From positions 3,460,767-3,524,766 of the forward strand of contig CM039211.1 in the NCBI GenBank assembly GCA_008360975.2: a DNA stretch of 64,000 nucleotides. The letters run 5' to 3'. Every line of letters begins with the position of its first letter. Positions within the stretch are counted from its first letter, which is position 1. This DNA comes from Lichenostomus cassidix (lineage: Eukaryota > Chordata > Aves > Passeriformes > Meliphagidae). This document shows, piece by piece, positions 13,197 through 27,200 of the stretch. A program made the translations under genes and the position numbers. The notes beneath the pieces are model-generated. The model searched no databases, was not told where the DNA came from, and saw only the letters and a program-made list of their open reading frames with translations.

Positions 13197-16100
13197 TGTG
13201 ACATCCCTGGGAGGGCAGTGCTGGGGGCTGGCAGCTATTGCTGTCCCCAAATGCCACCATGTCCATTTGGTGCCTTCCATTCCATCATCCGAGGGCTTGC
13301 AAGGGGAGGAACAGATATGGAAAAACCTGGTGGCAGTGAAATGAGGCCTGGTGATTTTTGCCTTTTTATATACCTTTTTATGTATTTTCTGTACCCTTAG
13401 CCTACATGCTTGTAATTCTTGTAGTCTGATATTCTAGTTTAGTTTCTTTAGTTTAGTCTAGTTTAGTTTTCTCTAGAACATATTTTGTAAATTGAGGAGG
13501 GATTCTTTAGAATCGGGAGACATTACTTCATTTATTAAGCTTCTTCCTGGAGAATCCTAGATAAATATGCTAATTTTCATATATGAAAGGTCTATAAAAA
13601 TTGTATAAACACTATACAGTGTGTGCATCTGGGTGTGTTCTGCCTTGAACAGCTGTGCACCCAGGATCCTGTTAAAACACTGAGGTAAAACCCTTTTATC
13701 CTTTTAACCTTCTCTGCCTCATAATCCTAAAACTGCTGAAAGGCAACAGCAACAGGGAGAGAGAAAGGCTTCATTGTCTTTCAGTCATAGTGATGGTAAA
13801 GAGGGACTCAGAAGGGTGCAAGTGAGTTTGTCAGATGAAGTAGAGTGAAAACTTTAAATATTCACGTGTGACAGAGTGCTTTCCAAGAAGAGCTGACAGA
13901 ATTACTCTTAATTCAATCTTCCTTTGTATCAGTGACTGTTTCCTTGTATTAACAAGTGTAATTTGGCCAACTTTAAGTTTGGAGTAGATAAAAATTTTCT
14001 TTACAGAAAAGTATCACATTAACCTTTGTAAACTGATGATCACATTCATACCCATTGTTGAACCAGCAAAATCTGGTAGACCTCACCCATAAACATAATT
14101 TCCCTCCATTGCCCAATCCATGTATTTGATAGTAGCATTGCATGCCTTCGCTGAAGATCAGTGTCAGTGCGTAGTTTACAATATTATGTTTATTGTTATT
14201 CTAATAATAACAATTCCCATTTGTGCTCCTGTTGCTCAAACCTAATTTTGCAATTACACTCTTCCTGCTTTCCGTGCAATTCAGTTTTACCCATCCATGA
14301 TGTGAGCTTTCATTGTAGATGTAGCACAGAAAGTAACAGTGTTGTAATTCATTACATCAAATTTAGAGAAAGACAAATAATGCTGGGAAATTTACAACTT
14401 TGAAAGCAAGTCTGAATCCACTACAATCAGATAGGATTAATTTTCTTCAGTAACTCTGAAAAATAACCTTGTTCTTCTGGATGGGAGCTTCCATACAGGA
14501 AGCTGGATATTAATTTCATTGTCATGACTGAAACTTCTTTGTCTTCTTTTTCTCACCCTTCTCCTGGTCCTTCCACAGTATCTTTCACAGTACCTTTCTC
14601 CTTTCCATCAGGTGCAAATGTGAAGATTTTTTTCCTTGATAATATAGGTGGGGTGGAAAATCCTCAAGAATTAAATTTCTTTCCTCAAGTGCATGATGGA
14701 ATCAGTTCAGCCTCATCTCTGCTGAAGGTGTGGTGGGTTTTCCACTGAGTTTTCTGCATGTGAATTGGGGCACAGGTCCTTTGAAAGCTGTGCTTTAGGC
14801 TTAGACATAGAAATATATCTGCTGCAGGTAAAATGGGATTTAATAATGAAGTGTAATGTCTTTGCCCCATTCATATAGTTTACATTTCTCTAGGATTAAT
14901 TTTACATTATTTTAAGTATTGAAACACTATTTTTAGGTTGTTTATTACTACTATTTAGTGATGGAGAGTCCTAATTTCAGACACCTCCCACACTTTAAAA
15001 ACTGGGATTTGATTCAACATGGAAAGCCTAATTTTTAGTCACCAACTAGCCCGGTGACATCTGCCACCTTTGCTACAGCTGCAAAGTACAAGGAGAAGGA
15101 GACCCCAAGGAATTCACCAGGACAGGTTACAGGGCAGGGAGTTTGGTAAATCAGTGTGAAAGCAAGTTTGGAGAAGAGCGATTTTTGTGAGCTGCAAAAA
15201 CCACGCCTGCCCCAAGTGCCCACATGTAACAAATGTAATGCAGAGGAGTTTTTCCTTTTGGGAAAGCTGAAAGGCCACCATCCTCCTCTGTGCCTGGACA
15301 AGGGGCTTGAGGAAAAGCAGGTTCCTGTCTCTGCTGGAATTGGCATTTTTTATGCACCTTGGAGCACCTTCAGAAGGCAGAGCGAGAGTCACAGCCAAGA
15401 GCTCCCAGGAGCAGGGCCTGGAAAATGTGATCCCAGATTTGATCAGACAGGGGAGGAATTTCCTGCTCTTGTAAGCAGATAGCAGTCTTGTTCACTTAAA
15501 CTTTGCAGCTCCTGAAAGGAACACAAACCTACAGCTCAAGCTGCCCCATTTCCCTGCAGCTCATTGTGATTCACATTGCTGGATGCAGACGAAGATGCTG
15601 AAGACACATTGTGGTCAAATGCTCACATTCCTCCTTGCTGTGAGCTTTGCTGAGATTAGGTCTTCCTGCAAAAGACAAGACATTTTGGGAAACAAATTTC
15701 CCTGCTCTGTCAACTCCTGTGGCAGCTGAATTTAAAAAAAAACAGCATCCAACATTACAATACTGTGTTGAACCAAAGGGATTGGAAGTCACAGGAGATT
15801 TTGCAGAGACTTAGACAAGAAAAACACTTGGAAGTTTCTGGGGCCATGTGAGATTTCTGCCTTGGCAGTGAGGACATGGAATGAAGAGGATATTGGGAAT
15901 TTAAACAGAGATCTTTTAATGGTTTATTTTAGTTTTTTGATAAGTCATTATGGATAACTAATAGCTTCTTTCAGTGCTATTGCTGCCTTGTTGAATCAAA
16001 AGAACCAAACAGCTTGGCTCTGGAAACAGCACTGTAATGTTGCCTGGTGTAACTTTATTTGGAATTTCTTAATACAGACATTGGCAGCAAAAAAGGGTCT

Positions 16101-16669
16101 CCTGGCTCATATTCAGGCATCACCATTTAATGAATCAGGGGAAATTAGTGGAGTTATACCTATTTATGTGTTGCTGACAGGCAACTTCCCATTTGCCTTT
16201 TGTTATAACATCTATGAATAGTTGTTCAGACATAGTTGGAAGTGAAAATTACAAATGACTCTTCAAACATTTAGGCATTTTGTAAATTAGGTGAAGGTTT
16301 TCTCCACAATAAATTCAATTTTTTTTAATGCTTTGCTCTTGAAATAAAAATGATAAATTATGTGGATTTTGGTGGACTACATGATGTTCTTTAAACAGTT
16401 TAAATGTAAACATCACAATTATGTAGTGACTTCATTGACCATGCATATTTTTATTTCAGGAGAGAGGATATAATTTTTTAGTTTTTCAGCTTAGAAATAC
16501 AACTCCCTTTTTGGTAATCCCCTAACAATTTTTTTTTTCTGTATCATCTTAAATTATTGGATAATTAAGTTTCCTACAGAACACCAAGTAAAGAGCCTAT
16601 AAACAGCATTAAAAGGATATGCTTCTGAAAAAGTAGCTTTTTAGTTTCCATTCTAATGGAACTGCTGTA

Positions 16670-16688
16670 TGCATTCATTATGAATGCA
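16670..16688. repeat. Perfect 19-bp hairpin palindrome
   Basis: TGCATTCAT, one T, then ATGAATGCA: 9-bp arms with a single-base spacer. Isolated within intron DNA; may be chance. Confidence 0.8.
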
Positions 16689-16924
16689 GTGTGTTTTCTT
16701 GGGGAGTTTGTTTTTAAATAGGCTATTTACATGAATAACATAATGGATTCTTAGCTAAGTTTCACTGTTGTGTTAATGGTAAATTCCTGAGAACATAAAA
16801 ATCCTGCATATTATGTCAGGTAGTTCAACAGTGGGTGGCCTAATGTTGTGTCTCTGGCTGTGGTAATGACAAATATCATTTAACAAGAATATTAAAGGTT
16901 CATCCCTGGTCAATCTCTTCAGTA

Positions 16925-17660
16925 TCATCCTTGGACCTGCTGTGCCTGAATTTGTCCAATTCCTCTTTGAACCCTTAGATGCTCCAGAATATCACAAACC
17001 ACAGTGCAAAGAATGGCTTTGGTTTTTCATGGGCTGAGCTGATTTCTTGTGAATTTCAGTGAGTGCTCCCTAATTTCAGTAAAGTCAAGGTGACAAACAG
17101 CACTGTATTCACCTTGTCCAAAGTCGTATCCCTCCTTAGTCTACTGCTCTCCAACCCAGAAAATCCTGTGCTATTTGCAGCTGCAATGCCATTTCCAAGT
17201 TCAGTTCAGTGCAGGCACATTTTAGGGATTTTACTGTGGATGCAGTCTCTTCCATTAGTGCACAATGAGGTTCATCTGTCACCCTTTTGACCACTCACTC
17301 AGTTTCCGTGTCCTTCTGGAGATGCTCATCATCAGAGTGGCATTGGATCCAGAGAGCTTCAAATTGGGCAATTTCCCCATTCACAATTTCCTCCAGGCCA
17401 CTGGTGAGTAAAACTGACTCCAGCAATGACCCTGGGGGGATGCCACTGATGACATTTCATCCTGAAAAGACATTTTCTCTGCTGTAGTTAGACTTCTGTC
17501 TACAGCAGGGCCATTTCCCCACTCCCTGGCAAGAACCTTTCATGTGGAACCTCATCAAGTGCTTTCTGAAAATCCAAGAGTGCTGTTTCCACTGTATTTC
17601 CTTTATCCTTACGCATATCGCCTCTGTTAAAGGACTCCAACAAGTCAAGCAGAACTGCCA
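16925..17660 (-). mobile_element. Old, decayed CR1-family LINE fragment
   Basis: On the minus strand this block contains decayed pieces of LINE reverse transcriptase in the expected order. A stretch around 17540-17590 reads FRKHLMRFHMK, resembling the F-x-KAFD-x-V-x-H motif, and 17428-17453 reads VISGIPPGS, matching the G-I/V-PQGS motif. At the left end, 16945-16985 resembles the antisense of the CR1 region that follows the reverse-transcriptase domain. Many frameshifts and stops show it has been dead for a long time. Family assignment is by pattern memory; the exact subfamily and both ends are uncertain. Confidence 0.7.
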
Positions 17661-19597
17661 TTTACAGGGGGAATATTAGCTCTCTTCAGCAGCTTTTCTT
17701 AGGTTCCTAGTGATCTTAATTATGGAACTATCTATCAGTACACTGCTGTAGCTCCTGAATCTCTTTCCATCTAGGCACAATTCTTAAAAACACTATGCCA
17801 TGAACTCGCTTCACTACTAGAAAAAATGGTTAAAAAATTGCCTGAAAGAAGTCTAAAATCCTTTCTGCTGCTTTTTTTTGATGTCTTTTTTTAAATCTCA
17901 GACTACCTAAGAGTTGCCTAACTTTATTTTCAGTCTGTGTCCTCAGCATGGAGCTTAGAGAGTGCATAAAGGCCCAAAGTTAATTTTATGAACTTATTAC
18001 AAAAATATGAAAGAGGGTTTCATAATAGAAGCACACGACAGTCACTCAGCAATAATGGCACTCTTGAGAAGTAGAAAGTAACATTCAATTTCATTTTATT
18101 TGATTAGTTCTGATGGCCATTGCTTACACACACGAGCTGTGCTGGCCTCTGTGGTAACAGAATAATGCACTGCTTTTGGGGGAGATGCTACATCAGCATA
18201 AAAAACATTTAATCTCTTTGGACATATCGGCAAATAGGTGGCAATTCTTCCCATTACTGCCTGAAAAGCTGTCTTCTGCTGCGTGGAACATAACTAATCA
18301 CTTCATTTTCATGTCACTTCCTGCAGACCTGGAGCTGAACACAGCATCCTTTGAAAAGTTTGCTTGTCTGGAAGTGTCTGTGTGCTCGTTAGCTGCTGCT
18401 GATGCAAATTGGTGAAGATGTTGCCTCTGACGTGCATTATTTTATGTGAAGGCATAAAACAAGATTAATCATATCCTGCACCTCATTGCTGCAGTACCAC
18501 ACTGCCTGCTAACATTTAGTCACACTTCAGAAATCAGAGTAATAATAATTAAGATGTTAATAGGTCAAGGAAATCCATTTTGTTTTGTTTTAAACCTGTG
18601 AAGCAAACTTATGGAGATAAATGCCTTCTGTTAATCAGACTTCAGAGGTGAATAGCTCTATAAAATTACCACGTCCAGGTGAAAATATCCTGTTCCATTG
18701 TGTAGTTAGGAGTCACCTTGAAGTCACAAAGCCTGTGACTTTTTTATTTTTTATCCACTAGTAGGCAAAAAATGTCTGACATAATCACTGGCACTTTGTG
18801 CTCTCCAAGTCTACTGAAGTGCAAAAAAAAAAAGAAAAAAAGAGTGTTTGTAAATTCTATTTTGCTATTTCATTTGCATTGTGGTTGACTAGAAAGAGGA
18901 GCACATGATGCCCTGCCTTGTCCCAGTGGAAATGCTGATTGAATTCCTTCAGTGGGAGTGAAAGCATCGATTTGGTGTTGCCCCTAGGACGAGTCTTCAG
19001 AACAACAATTAACATGAGCCGTTAGCACCGAGCTGCTCGATACCTCTCAGATCAGAACATTGGATTGTGGAGAAAACACTTGAGCTACAAGGACTGAGCA
19101 AACAGTTTGATCAGCTGGGGAATGACTGAAACACCCAGCAGCTAAACTGTGCAAAGCTGAGCCAAGCTGTGGCCACCAGGATTCTCCAAACACCAATCCA
19201 TAAAATGACACTCAATACTCAACGCAGAGCAGCACCAACACACTGAATATAGAGATTTTTAGTTACTGGTAATGGTCTGAATAGCTAAACCAGATTTATA
19301 GCTCATGTGACTGTGGTATCACACCATCTCCTTTGGGCAATGGTGATTTTACATTCATTTTAGAGATCGACACGGTTTTAAAATTTAAAAAGTTAGTGTT
19401 CCATGGACAGCTCTTGCACAATCTGGAATTAATCCCAAGTGAAAAATCTGCCTTCTGTGTGGGAGGGTTTAGGCTTTGCTTGTATTTAAAAGTGATGTTT
19501 AAGAGAAGGCATAAGAAGCAATAGCTGCTCGTGGGGGAAGAAGAAAACCTGTCATGAACTGGAGAGCAGATGAGATGGCAGTAGAAATGGGCTTGGC

Positions 19598-19657
19598 AAA
19601 AAAACCCAAACAAAAAAAAAAAAAACCAAAAAAACTCCAACAACCAACCAACCAACC

Positions 19658-19688
<31 letters not shown>

Positions 19689-19693
19689 TATAA
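19598..19693. repeat. A-rich, (CCAA)n and (TA)n low-complexity tract
   Basis: A-rich sequence with C interruptions is followed by CCAA tetramers (about 19641-19657) and a TA run with one TG interruption (19658-19693). This is a compound microsatellite and is likely length-variable. Confidence 0.9.
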
Positions 19694-20068
19694 ACAAAAA
19701 GGCAAATATGTTTCAAAAAAATTAAAAGTGTCCTCTACTTTCTCCTGGAAATGAAGATGTAATTCCTACAGTTAGAACTTCTACTTTTTAAAATACACTG
19801 ATTATCCATACAGCTATCAGCAGAAAAAATGATTTGGCATGGGAAAAGAAACAGAATTTTTGTTTGTCAGCTATGGTTCTAACAGAGTGGTACTGGCTGG
19901 AACTGAAATACTTTCGTATTTAAATTTATTTTAAAAATTTAAATTTATTTTAAAAACTGAGAGTGCAAACACACTATATGCAAGATGTGTGTATATACAT
20001 ATCTGTCTAAAGTGGTCTACTAATGACTGGCTCCCAGGGTAAGAAAAGTTGCTAATGAACAAATTTTT

Positions 20069-20091
20069 TATAATAATTATTATTATTATTA
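20069..20091. repeat. (ATT)n microsatellite
   Basis: Short run of ATT/TAA trinucleotides after a T run. Simple repeat, no further content. Confidence 0.85.
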
Positions 20092-20364
20092 GGTGTAACA
20101 CTGTATAATACTTGATAAAGTCAAGTACTTCAGGGACAAGTCTTCACCCATTTTAAACCAGCATAACTCCAAAATCAACAGAACAGTATCAGAATACTCC
20201 TACTTGGGAAGGAATCCTCTGGGCTGGTTTGATGCCAGGGTTTTCCTCTCTGTCAGCATTGATTTGAAAAGAGCTGGAGCCACAAATATTTGGAATCAGA
20301 ACGTCTCAGAAAGGTTGAGGCTGGCAGGGCAAAATTCGCCACCCTCCCTCCTTGAGTCCACTCA

Positions 20365-20448
20365 AGCTTTTGGTGTCTCCAAAGATGGATCTCCACAACC
20401 TCTTGTACAGCCTGGTGCAGTGTTTGACCATTCCCACATTAAAAAACT
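20365..20448 (-). mobile_element. CR1 LINE fragment (3' region)
   Basis: The + strand reads as the antisense of the well-known CR1 stretch in which a 'tggagactcc...caacctct...ggcagcctg.tccagtg' pattern appears. The matching core is at 20380-20432 (gtctccaaagatgg, ctccacaacctct, cagcctggtgcagtg). The fragment is short and is followed at once by an A-rich tract. Family assignment comes from memory of the avian consensus. Confidence 0.7.
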
Positions 20449-20458
20449 CCAAACACTG

Positions 20459-20535
20459 CAAAGAAAAAACCACCAAAAGCAAAAAAAATTAACAGTAACA
20501 AAACCGCAACACCAAAACCAAACCAAACGAAAAAA
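20459..20535. repeat. A-rich low-complexity tract
   Basis: A runs are broken by single or double C (aaaacc, ccaaaa patterns). It abuts a CR1 fragment on its left. Similar tracts occur at 23475-23520 and 50041-50335. Confidence 0.8.
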
Positions 20536-21087
20536 ATCTCAAATCACACACATCTAAAAAGTAAAACCAACCCCATTTTCTTCAAATAGAATTCCTCAAA
20601 TTCAAATGGAATTGAAAAATTGTAAAGGAATTGTAAAGCCCAAGTATGTTAACTGTCTAGGACCTCTAGCTTTGCAGAAAAAGATCATAGATCAACATGA
20701 ATTTTTAAAGCAATGTCTTTTCAGTGTTTTCAAAATTAATCACATTCATTTCATCTAATTTTATCCTCCTAAACCTAAGCACTAAGTTGAAAATAGTGCT
20801 TCAGGTTTGTTCTTGGCCAATAGATGCAGAAAAGCTGATTATATCTGTCTTGAATGCTTGCTTAATAGATAATGAAATAATGAAAATTGAGGTTTAGGGT
20901 TGGGGGTTTCCTCCCACAGATGACAAACACAGCCTGAGCAGCCAGTCTGGGGTAGATATGGAATTTTGAGATGGCTGAAGCTGGCTGGCATGTATTGCAT
21001 TCCTTATGTGTGCTTTGTTTGGTCAGATATTTCTCTAAACACTTCAGAATAGTGTCCTTTTTATGGTTAAATAGATGTTGACAAGGG

Positions 21088-21125
21088 AAAATAAGGGGAT
21101 GTAAAGAAAAATAAGGGGATATAAA
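21088..21125. repeat. 20-bp tandem duplication
   Basis: Two near-identical copies of aaaataaggggat plus a t/a variant tail occur back to back. A small local duplication. Confidence 0.7.
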
Positions 21126-23474
21126 AAAAAAATCTGGATGTAGAGATTTATGCTTAAAATACACCACAGAGTCACAAATAAGATATCTCATTTTACTGCA
21201 CTGCTACACTACTAAAATAATTCTTCTACTCCATATATAAAACCAGAATTTTCTGAGACTTCATTCTGATTTTTTTCTCCACCCTAATAAAAGTGCACGA
21301 CCTTTAAATTAATTCTGTCTTTTTAACAAGGCTTCAAGCCCTGATCCTTAAAGCTGCTTTACATGAATATAAAGTTATAACTACACCAAATGGCTTCCAG
21401 GAACAAGATCTAAATGAAGATATCTGAATTCCCAGTTATTAAAATGTTGGATGGGTTATAGAAGAAGATGGAAACAGCTTAGAGGCCATGAGAAGGGCTG
21501 TTTCTGTGTAGCCAGATTTAAATTACTGTCGTTTGCATGCAGTTTGTGTCCAGTGCAGTGGATATAGCTCATATTTAGCACAGCACTTCAGCAGTATATT
21601 GCAGGATATTCCCATCCTTTTACTTCTTTCTGAAGAACATGCATCCCATTGTAATGCAGAATTCATATGAGTGCCAAAATACAGTTTTTAAGCTATTCCA
21701 GTGAATACCTCTTGCACCAATTTCAATGAACACATCTTGTAACAAGCAATGCTGTCATTTCTAGGAGCAGTTGCTGTACTCGTGGAAGGGGGGAATAAAA
21801 ACAATGCCAAACCACAAAAGGCAGAAAGAACATCTCCAGGCAGCAAAATAAGAATTGCTTCTTGAAAAGCACATACCCTTCTCCTGGCAAATGAACATGC
21901 TCGTTGTCAAGCCAGCTGGCAGGAATGCTAATTATCCTGGTGCTGGGATCCCACTGATTTCCATGGTAGACCTGCTAGAAAATGCAGATTGTCTTTCCTT
22001 GTGACTCCATCTCCTCATTCCAGCTTCACTTCCCAAGACAAGCTTTGGGTTTAGGTATTTTTTTGGGTATTTTTGGGTTTTTTTCAATTTTGCTTTTTGG
22101 AACAGGCAGATTTAAGATTGTTAACCACATAGATACAAATATGCTGATCTGCCTTCAAACTGGCAGTAGTTGTAGCTGGTTATCTACTTTAGGTAAAAAT
22201 TATTCATTTTTCTTCTTTGTGACAACAAAAATTGGTCCTTTGGGGTGAATTTAGGGATAAGAGAAGACACACTGCAATATAATGCAGTTGCCACGTTGGT
22301 AAGGTTTTGTTTGTGCTGCACACCCCATAAAAAAAAGAAAAGAAACCTTCATACCACCAAAGATATATGAATGCAAATGTAAAACTAAGAAACTCTGAAA
22401 GAAGTTGTCTGTAACTACCCTGGAATTAGGTTAAACTTTCTCAGAACAGCATCTAATTAGCAGATTTCCTTAAAAAGCTGGAAAGCTGTTGAGGTTCCTT
22501 GTATTGTTCAGAGAAATATTTCTGTCACTGCCTCAGGAGAGGAGAAATGCATGGATTGTACAGGAGCTAGCATCAGCAAATAAAGACTATTTTTAAACGC
22601 AGTTTAGTTCTTAATTTTGTTTTTAAAATGCCAAAGTTATGCTTAAATTGTTAATTGGCTGAATCCTTTGTCATGAGCATTTGCAGCAGGTAGAAATAAA
22701 GGAGGTAATTAAGAGATCCACAGCTGCACAAATCTCCTCCACTGCCCAAGCTGCCCAAGTCCAGCTCCACCAAAAAAATCTTGGGATTGGTAAAAAGAAC
22801 TCAGAGTCACGTATTTTTTCATGTCACTACACCCTAAGGTAAAATTAGTAATAATCAATTACTGTTGCGAGGCAATTAGGGGCTTTGGCTTCTTTGTCTG
22901 TCTTCTCTTATGTGTAAGTATGACAGTGATTTTACTTGAAAGCTGCTATGAATTTACCTTCTATAGTATAAATGTTGTTTAATTCTTGTGAGGAAATTGT
23001 ATTTTTTAGTGTTGCACCATAATTTCCTTTTTTTCGGATTAATTTTAGTGGTATTTAAGTGGCTGTGAGTTATGTCGATGGTTAATGTCAACACTCAGAC
23101 ATGGTAGAAATGTTATTTTTCACACTGCCAGTTTGAAAGGTAAAAATCATTTTTCACATAAAGATTAATGTATTTCTATATGAGAGCTCAACAGAGTCTG
23201 AGAGACTAAAGGCCTTACCGCAGTATTTTTTTTTCCCAAGAATTCATAGTTGCTGCTTGACAACAAAATAAAATGAAAGTAATGTGTATGAAATGCTGTA
23301 ACTTAAATAAGAGGTATAAACTCAGAGGAAGTATTTTGGTTTTGGCAGTTAAATAACTTTGTGTCACAGTCAAGGTTCAGCCTATCATTTTCCTGACTTC
23401 TAAACTCTACCCTGAATTTTGGGTTCTATTAACCTATGTGGCAAGGAAAGGTGTACTAAGAAGAGAAATCAGGA

Positions 23475-23520
23475 CAAAAAAAACCAAAAAACCCAAAAGA
23501 ACCCAAAAATTAATAAGAAA
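23475..23520. repeat. A-rich tract with C interruptions
   Basis: Low-complexity A-rich sequence (aaaaccaaaaaaccc pattern). It shows no coding signal beyond a lysine-rich chance frame. Confidence 0.75.
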
Positions 23521-24235
23521 GATTCAAGTTTTACTAATCAAACATCAAGTGGGGTTGTTGAATGTTCACTACCAGAGCTTTGGAAAAAAAAGGGATTCAG
23601 GAAACACATTGGGAATGGTGTTGCTTTAATGTCGTCGGCATTTCTTTGGATTAGAAATTTTTCTGGATGGTTTGATGCCATGGTTTTGTCTGATAAGGAT
23701 AATGACACAAACTGTATATCTTTGTCCTGAAATAATTCTTCCCAGGCCAGTTCTGTTAAAATAATTTTGAATTTTCCTATGGATGATATCAGTACTATTA
23801 ATGTGAGGGACTTCTACACAAACACAATCACTTCATGAAGACATACCAAAAAGACAAAATAGTATTTTTCTGATTGCAAGTAGTGAAGTTTTGGATGTAC
23901 TGTTCCTTTTTGAGCATAGGAATAACAATGTTTGGTCTGGTGACAAATCCAATAGTGCGTCTGACAGTGATCAGAAATTGATAATTGATGAATGAAAGAA
24001 GAAAAGGGCCAAGCAACAAGTGATGGTTGTCCCATGGTATTTTTCCAGCTTCAAGTGTTGTTCAGTTTAAGGCTCTGCCTCAATCAGAAGTTGTATCTTC
24101 CTCTAATTTTACTCCTATAGGCCCCTTCTTCACCTTTTCTGCATGTTGCAGTTCCCCAGCATTGATCCCTGTGGGTTTTGGCGTGGAATTTGCCATCCTA
24201 TCCATCCTACCCAAGGAGCAAAATGGAGGAATCAC

Positions 24236-24269
24236 CAGACTAGATTCTAGTCTGAATTACCAGACTAGA
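24236..24269. repeat. 9-bp hairpin with a third copy of the arm
   Basis: CAGACTAGA (24236-24244), a single T, then TCTAGTCTG (24246-24254) form a perfect hairpin. The same 9-mer recurs in direct orientation at 24261-24269. Confidence 0.7.
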
Positions 24270-27200
24270 GCTAAGCAAACCAATCCTGAATAATGACCCT
24301 GTATTTCAATCACAACACTGTATAAAGAAAGACATAATCTGCTTTCACTGCCTGAGCTGCTGACTCCACATGCTCCTGTGCTATGCTGGAAGTGTAATTT
24401 TTTTGCACACTTGCTCGAGGTAGGAAATCCCTCTGAATGTCCATCAGGGGGATGTGAATATCAGCCTGGGGACTGCAGTGTGGAAAACTGTTTATAGGCA
24501 GGGAGTTGAAATCTCTGTGTGAGAATAAGAAGAAATAGTCTGAAGCCTGGATAGAATATGGGTAACCTGTGTGTCCATCAGCATTAATTAATGCAGCAAT
24601 CAGTGTTCATCTGTAACCCCATTTTTCAGTGGTAAGGTTGGCATTTGGGGACTGTCACATCACTGAAACCACGAGAGGGTCCTCACACACCTCCAGAAGG
24701 AACTGAAGCTGTGTCTCCAACCATGTCTCTGCAAAAGCACTTTAGGTAGCTCTTATCAAGGAGATTTTAGCATTATCAAGTGAGGGTTGTGAGAAAGCAA
24801 ACCCTGCAGAAACATCACATTGCATACAGTGAGCACTTTGGTTAGAGACTCTTAAATGGCTGTCCCAGTCCATCCAACGAGCTCCTAGAAATCAGAATTG
24901 CTGTTATCTAGGAAGAGCTGTCCTTGGCAGAACAAACTGGGTGAGGAGGAACGAGAAGAGCCTGGAGCATGAATTACTGCAGTGCCAGAGGTCATCATAA
25001 TCCCATTGTCAAGCTTGGTGTTCAGCACCATTACCAGGCCCTGCTAAGCACAGCCAGGGTAACCTCATTCTAGAAAATGAGGTGCTTGGAGTGAGAAAGG
25101 ATTGCAGATGTCTAAAGCAGATTTGTTTTCTCCCTGCCTTCAATTTTGCATGTTTGTTTTGGTGACGTTGGCTAGAGGCAGACCAGCAGAGGAAATGGAA
25201 GTTATGTATTCATGCTGCAAAGCCAGGCATGTTTCATCAATAACAAGAAATCTTTTCATTCTCTTTGCAAAGGCATAATCCTCATATTTTGAAGCAGTTT
25301 TTAAACCATTTGGAAGTTTTGCTTAATTTGTGGACTGACATAAATGTAATAGTTCAAATCAAATATGCTCAAGTAACATATTTACCCAGTGCTTTCTGCC
25401 TATTATCTCTCGCTGTAGTAACTATCTTAAAATAGTTTGCCTTTTTGCTATAAAGAACAAGACTCATCTACTTACTTCCCTATTTTAATGTTCTTCTGAG
25501 GAGATATCAATGTAAACCACAGTAAACTAACTGTCATCTCCCTCTGCTTCTTTTTACTCAAATATTATTGTTCAGCTGGGGGGATTTCTTGTTGCCAGAG
25601 ATAAGGGTGGAAGCACAAAACTCATTTTTCTGGGGAGCTCTTTGATCCCTATACCCTTGGTCTGTGAGTGAAATCGACTGAAAACCAACTGGTCTGTGGT
25701 GCAAAATGGCACATAACATTTCTGGACCTAATAAAGGTTGAGATTGTAAAAGAAGCCCTCAAGGCAGGTTTATAACTGTGCTGTCTTCACGTGGTGGGGC
25801 TTCTCAGGAGAAGTGAAAAATTCACTATTTCTATGCTAGCTTTTTCTATGCTACACTTTTTCCCCATCCTTCCCTGGATCCATTCACCTAGCTCTTGGTA
25901 CACCTTGGCACTGTTATCTCCATGGATAGTGAGGCTTCATGAGCATAAGTTTGTGTTTGATGAGGAAAAGGGAAGCATTAAATGGGTTTTATTTAGTGCA
26001 TACCAGTAATTGTCACTATAAGATTAAAACCAGTATTACTTGACTTTGTATGTTGCTCTTTAATGACACTGAACTAACAGCTCCAGATGACAAAATCTGC
26101 CTTGTGAATCTGTATCACAAATATGTCAGGCAGCTTTTTAATTGCTGTTTAATTTTTTTTTTACTTCTTTGCATCAAGCATGTTGTTATATCCAAAGTGT
26201 CTCCATTAATTAATAATTTTTTTTAATTTAATGACTAACATTGACCAGTCTGAATTATACACAGTCACTTCAGTGATATTATGATTTCCCAAGCTGTCAT
26301 GATTTCTGTTAAAAGAACCATGGATTTGATAAAACAGGAGTACAACAATAAAATATAACATCTCTTGTACTTGTTCTTGTCTTGTACAAAATATGCATCT
26401 CATTAAAAAACAAAACAAAACAAAATCTGGAAAAGCTCTTGTTGCCTGTTTTCGTTGTTAGTAGTCAATGATATATCACAGCTCTGAAACACCTAAAAAA
26501 ATACTGGATAACTTGAAGAAAAGTATTTTTTTCTGTCTGAAATTTAATAGTGTGTGCAGAAACTGGTCTGTAACCCGTCTTTTAGTGATAAAACATATTT
26601 AATAGAACCAGAGATGGGTCATTCAGCTGAGGGTTTACAGGAAAAGCAAATTTCTTGTGAATTTAGAGAGTAATCACCCCATTAGAGCTTTTATAAGAAA
26701 AAAGAGTGACTCGCTAATCTAATGGAAGTTTTGGAAGAACTTAATGAACAGATGGCTAAGGAAAGTCCATTTGCTGTGGTATTCAACTACCCAAAAATAT
26801 GTTCAATATTCAATTCTAACTGATAAAACAAAGTAAACTGAAAGGTTTTCTTGTAGAAAATTATCTCTGAATAAAATGCATACCTCAAGGGTGAATAAAA
26901 GGGCAGATTTAACAGTGGAAGGACCTCACTCACAGGATCCTAATGAAACTTCTGCTGAAGTCTTGGCTATTCAATAAATTAAAAAAAAAAAAAAGCAGAA
27001 TGTTCCGATAATTTAAGAAATATAATGTTTCTAAATTATTATCCAGTCTCATGCTTTCCACACATCTGATGTTGTTATGTCTGAACTGAACAGCAAAGCA
27101 GAAAGTGTCTCTAGCCTGGTAGTTTTAACTTTTAGGAGTGGTAAATTTTGTGTTTAGCTCAGATTGAGAAGCTGACAAACATGACAAAACCATGACTGGA

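Noticed and set aside
12915..13280. 121-codon minus-strand frame over the CpG cluster
   Set aside because: GC-rich sequence has few stops. Frames are open on both strands and none resembles a known protein.
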